This document shows, in pieces, positions 6,099-6,184 of a stretch of 6,184 nt of DNA. Below the pieces are notes generated by a model. The model worked only from the letters and a program-made list of their open reading frames with translations. It was not told the origin of the DNA and did not search any database. The position numbers were made by a program, and so were the translations under genes. Source of the DNA: Candidatus Nitrosymbiomonas sp. (GTDB lineage Bacteria; Sysuimicrobiota; Sysuimicrobiia; Sysuimicrobiales; Humicultoraceae); the NCBI GenBank assembly GCA_020724185.1, contig DYHL01000083.1, forward strand, positions 4,267 to 10,450, given 5' to 3'. Positions within the stretch are counted from its first letter, which is position 1. Each line of letters begins with the position of its first letter.

Positions 6099-6184
6099 AT
6101 CCCGGCCTACTCGGAAGTGCTTGACGCGCAGCCGCTTCAGAGTTGAATTCCGACTAGACCGAAGTTCCCGACGATGCAACGCCG
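6099..6184. other. Right-edge stretch with no identifiable feature
   Basis: After the DUF2442 stop there are 86 bases with no gene. TTGACG at 6121-6126 resembles a -35 box, but the bases 17-18 further on (TGAATT) make a poor -10. An ATG at 6174 near the edge has no ribosome site and too little sequence after it to judge. Confidence 0.4.

Noticed and set aside
6121..6149. Promoter-like TTGACG near the right edge
   Set aside because: No acceptable -10 hexamer follows at 16-18 bases, and no gene start can be verified downstream in the window.
5694..6179. 161-residue open frame on the minus strand across the nuclease end and DUF2442 remnant
   Set aside because: It is antisense to two recognisable protein frames, has no family pattern, and long antisense frames are expected at this GC content.
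1..6184. CRISPR array, tRNA/rRNA, insertion sequence or transposase
   Set aside because: No regularly spaced repeats, no cloverleaf or rRNA-like sequence, and no transposase motifs or terminal inverted repeats were seen on either strand.

Overview
The window is high-GC bacterial DNA. The 5' end is the richest: hand counts give 52/60 G+C at 1-60 and 45/60 at 181-240, and nearly every third codon position there is G or C. Purine-rich Shine-Dalgarno sites precede several genes. The phylum cannot be fixed from the sequence. The small ELGRADIEF-type protein and the DUF2442 fragment give me an impression of Actinobacteria, Chloroflexota or similar high-GC groups, but only an impression. Everything recognisable reads on the + strand.

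Layout. (1) 1-2442 is the C-terminal part of a large Eco57I/type IIG-like adenine-specific DNA methyltransferase, cut by the left edge so that the AdoMet-binding motif I is missing. (2) 2443-2558 is a 116-base spacer with an imperfect GGCGCC hairpin. (3) 2559-4070 encodes a 503-residue protein with an N-terminal PIN nuclease domain, a GNAT-like middle and a PUA/EVE-like C-terminus. (4) An ASCH-domain protein overlaps its end; it is probably read from a TTG at 4060 and ends at 4437. (5) 4438-4700 is non-coding and rich in stem-loops. (6) 4701-4919 is a small basic protein with a strong AGGAGG site. (7) Nine bases further on, 4929-5858 encodes a PD-(D/E)XK (NucS/DUF91-like) nuclease. (8) 5859-6098 is the C-terminal part of a DUF2442 protein with no start codon. 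It lies immediately behind the nuclease stop and in the same frame. (9) 6099-6184 holds nothing I can identify.

Interpretation (inference). The region looks like a defence or modification-related island: a DNA methylase/restriction gene, then two apparent two-gene units. One unit is PIN-GNAT-PUA plus ASCH, pairing a predicted RNase with two domains of the PUA/ASCH fold that typically bind RNA or modified bases. The other is a small protein translationally coupled to a predicted DNase. The beheaded DUF2442 gene marks a likely recombination junction at about 5859-5870, where this module met older sequence. No promoter could be assigned with confidence. Whether the units act together cannot be decided from this window.
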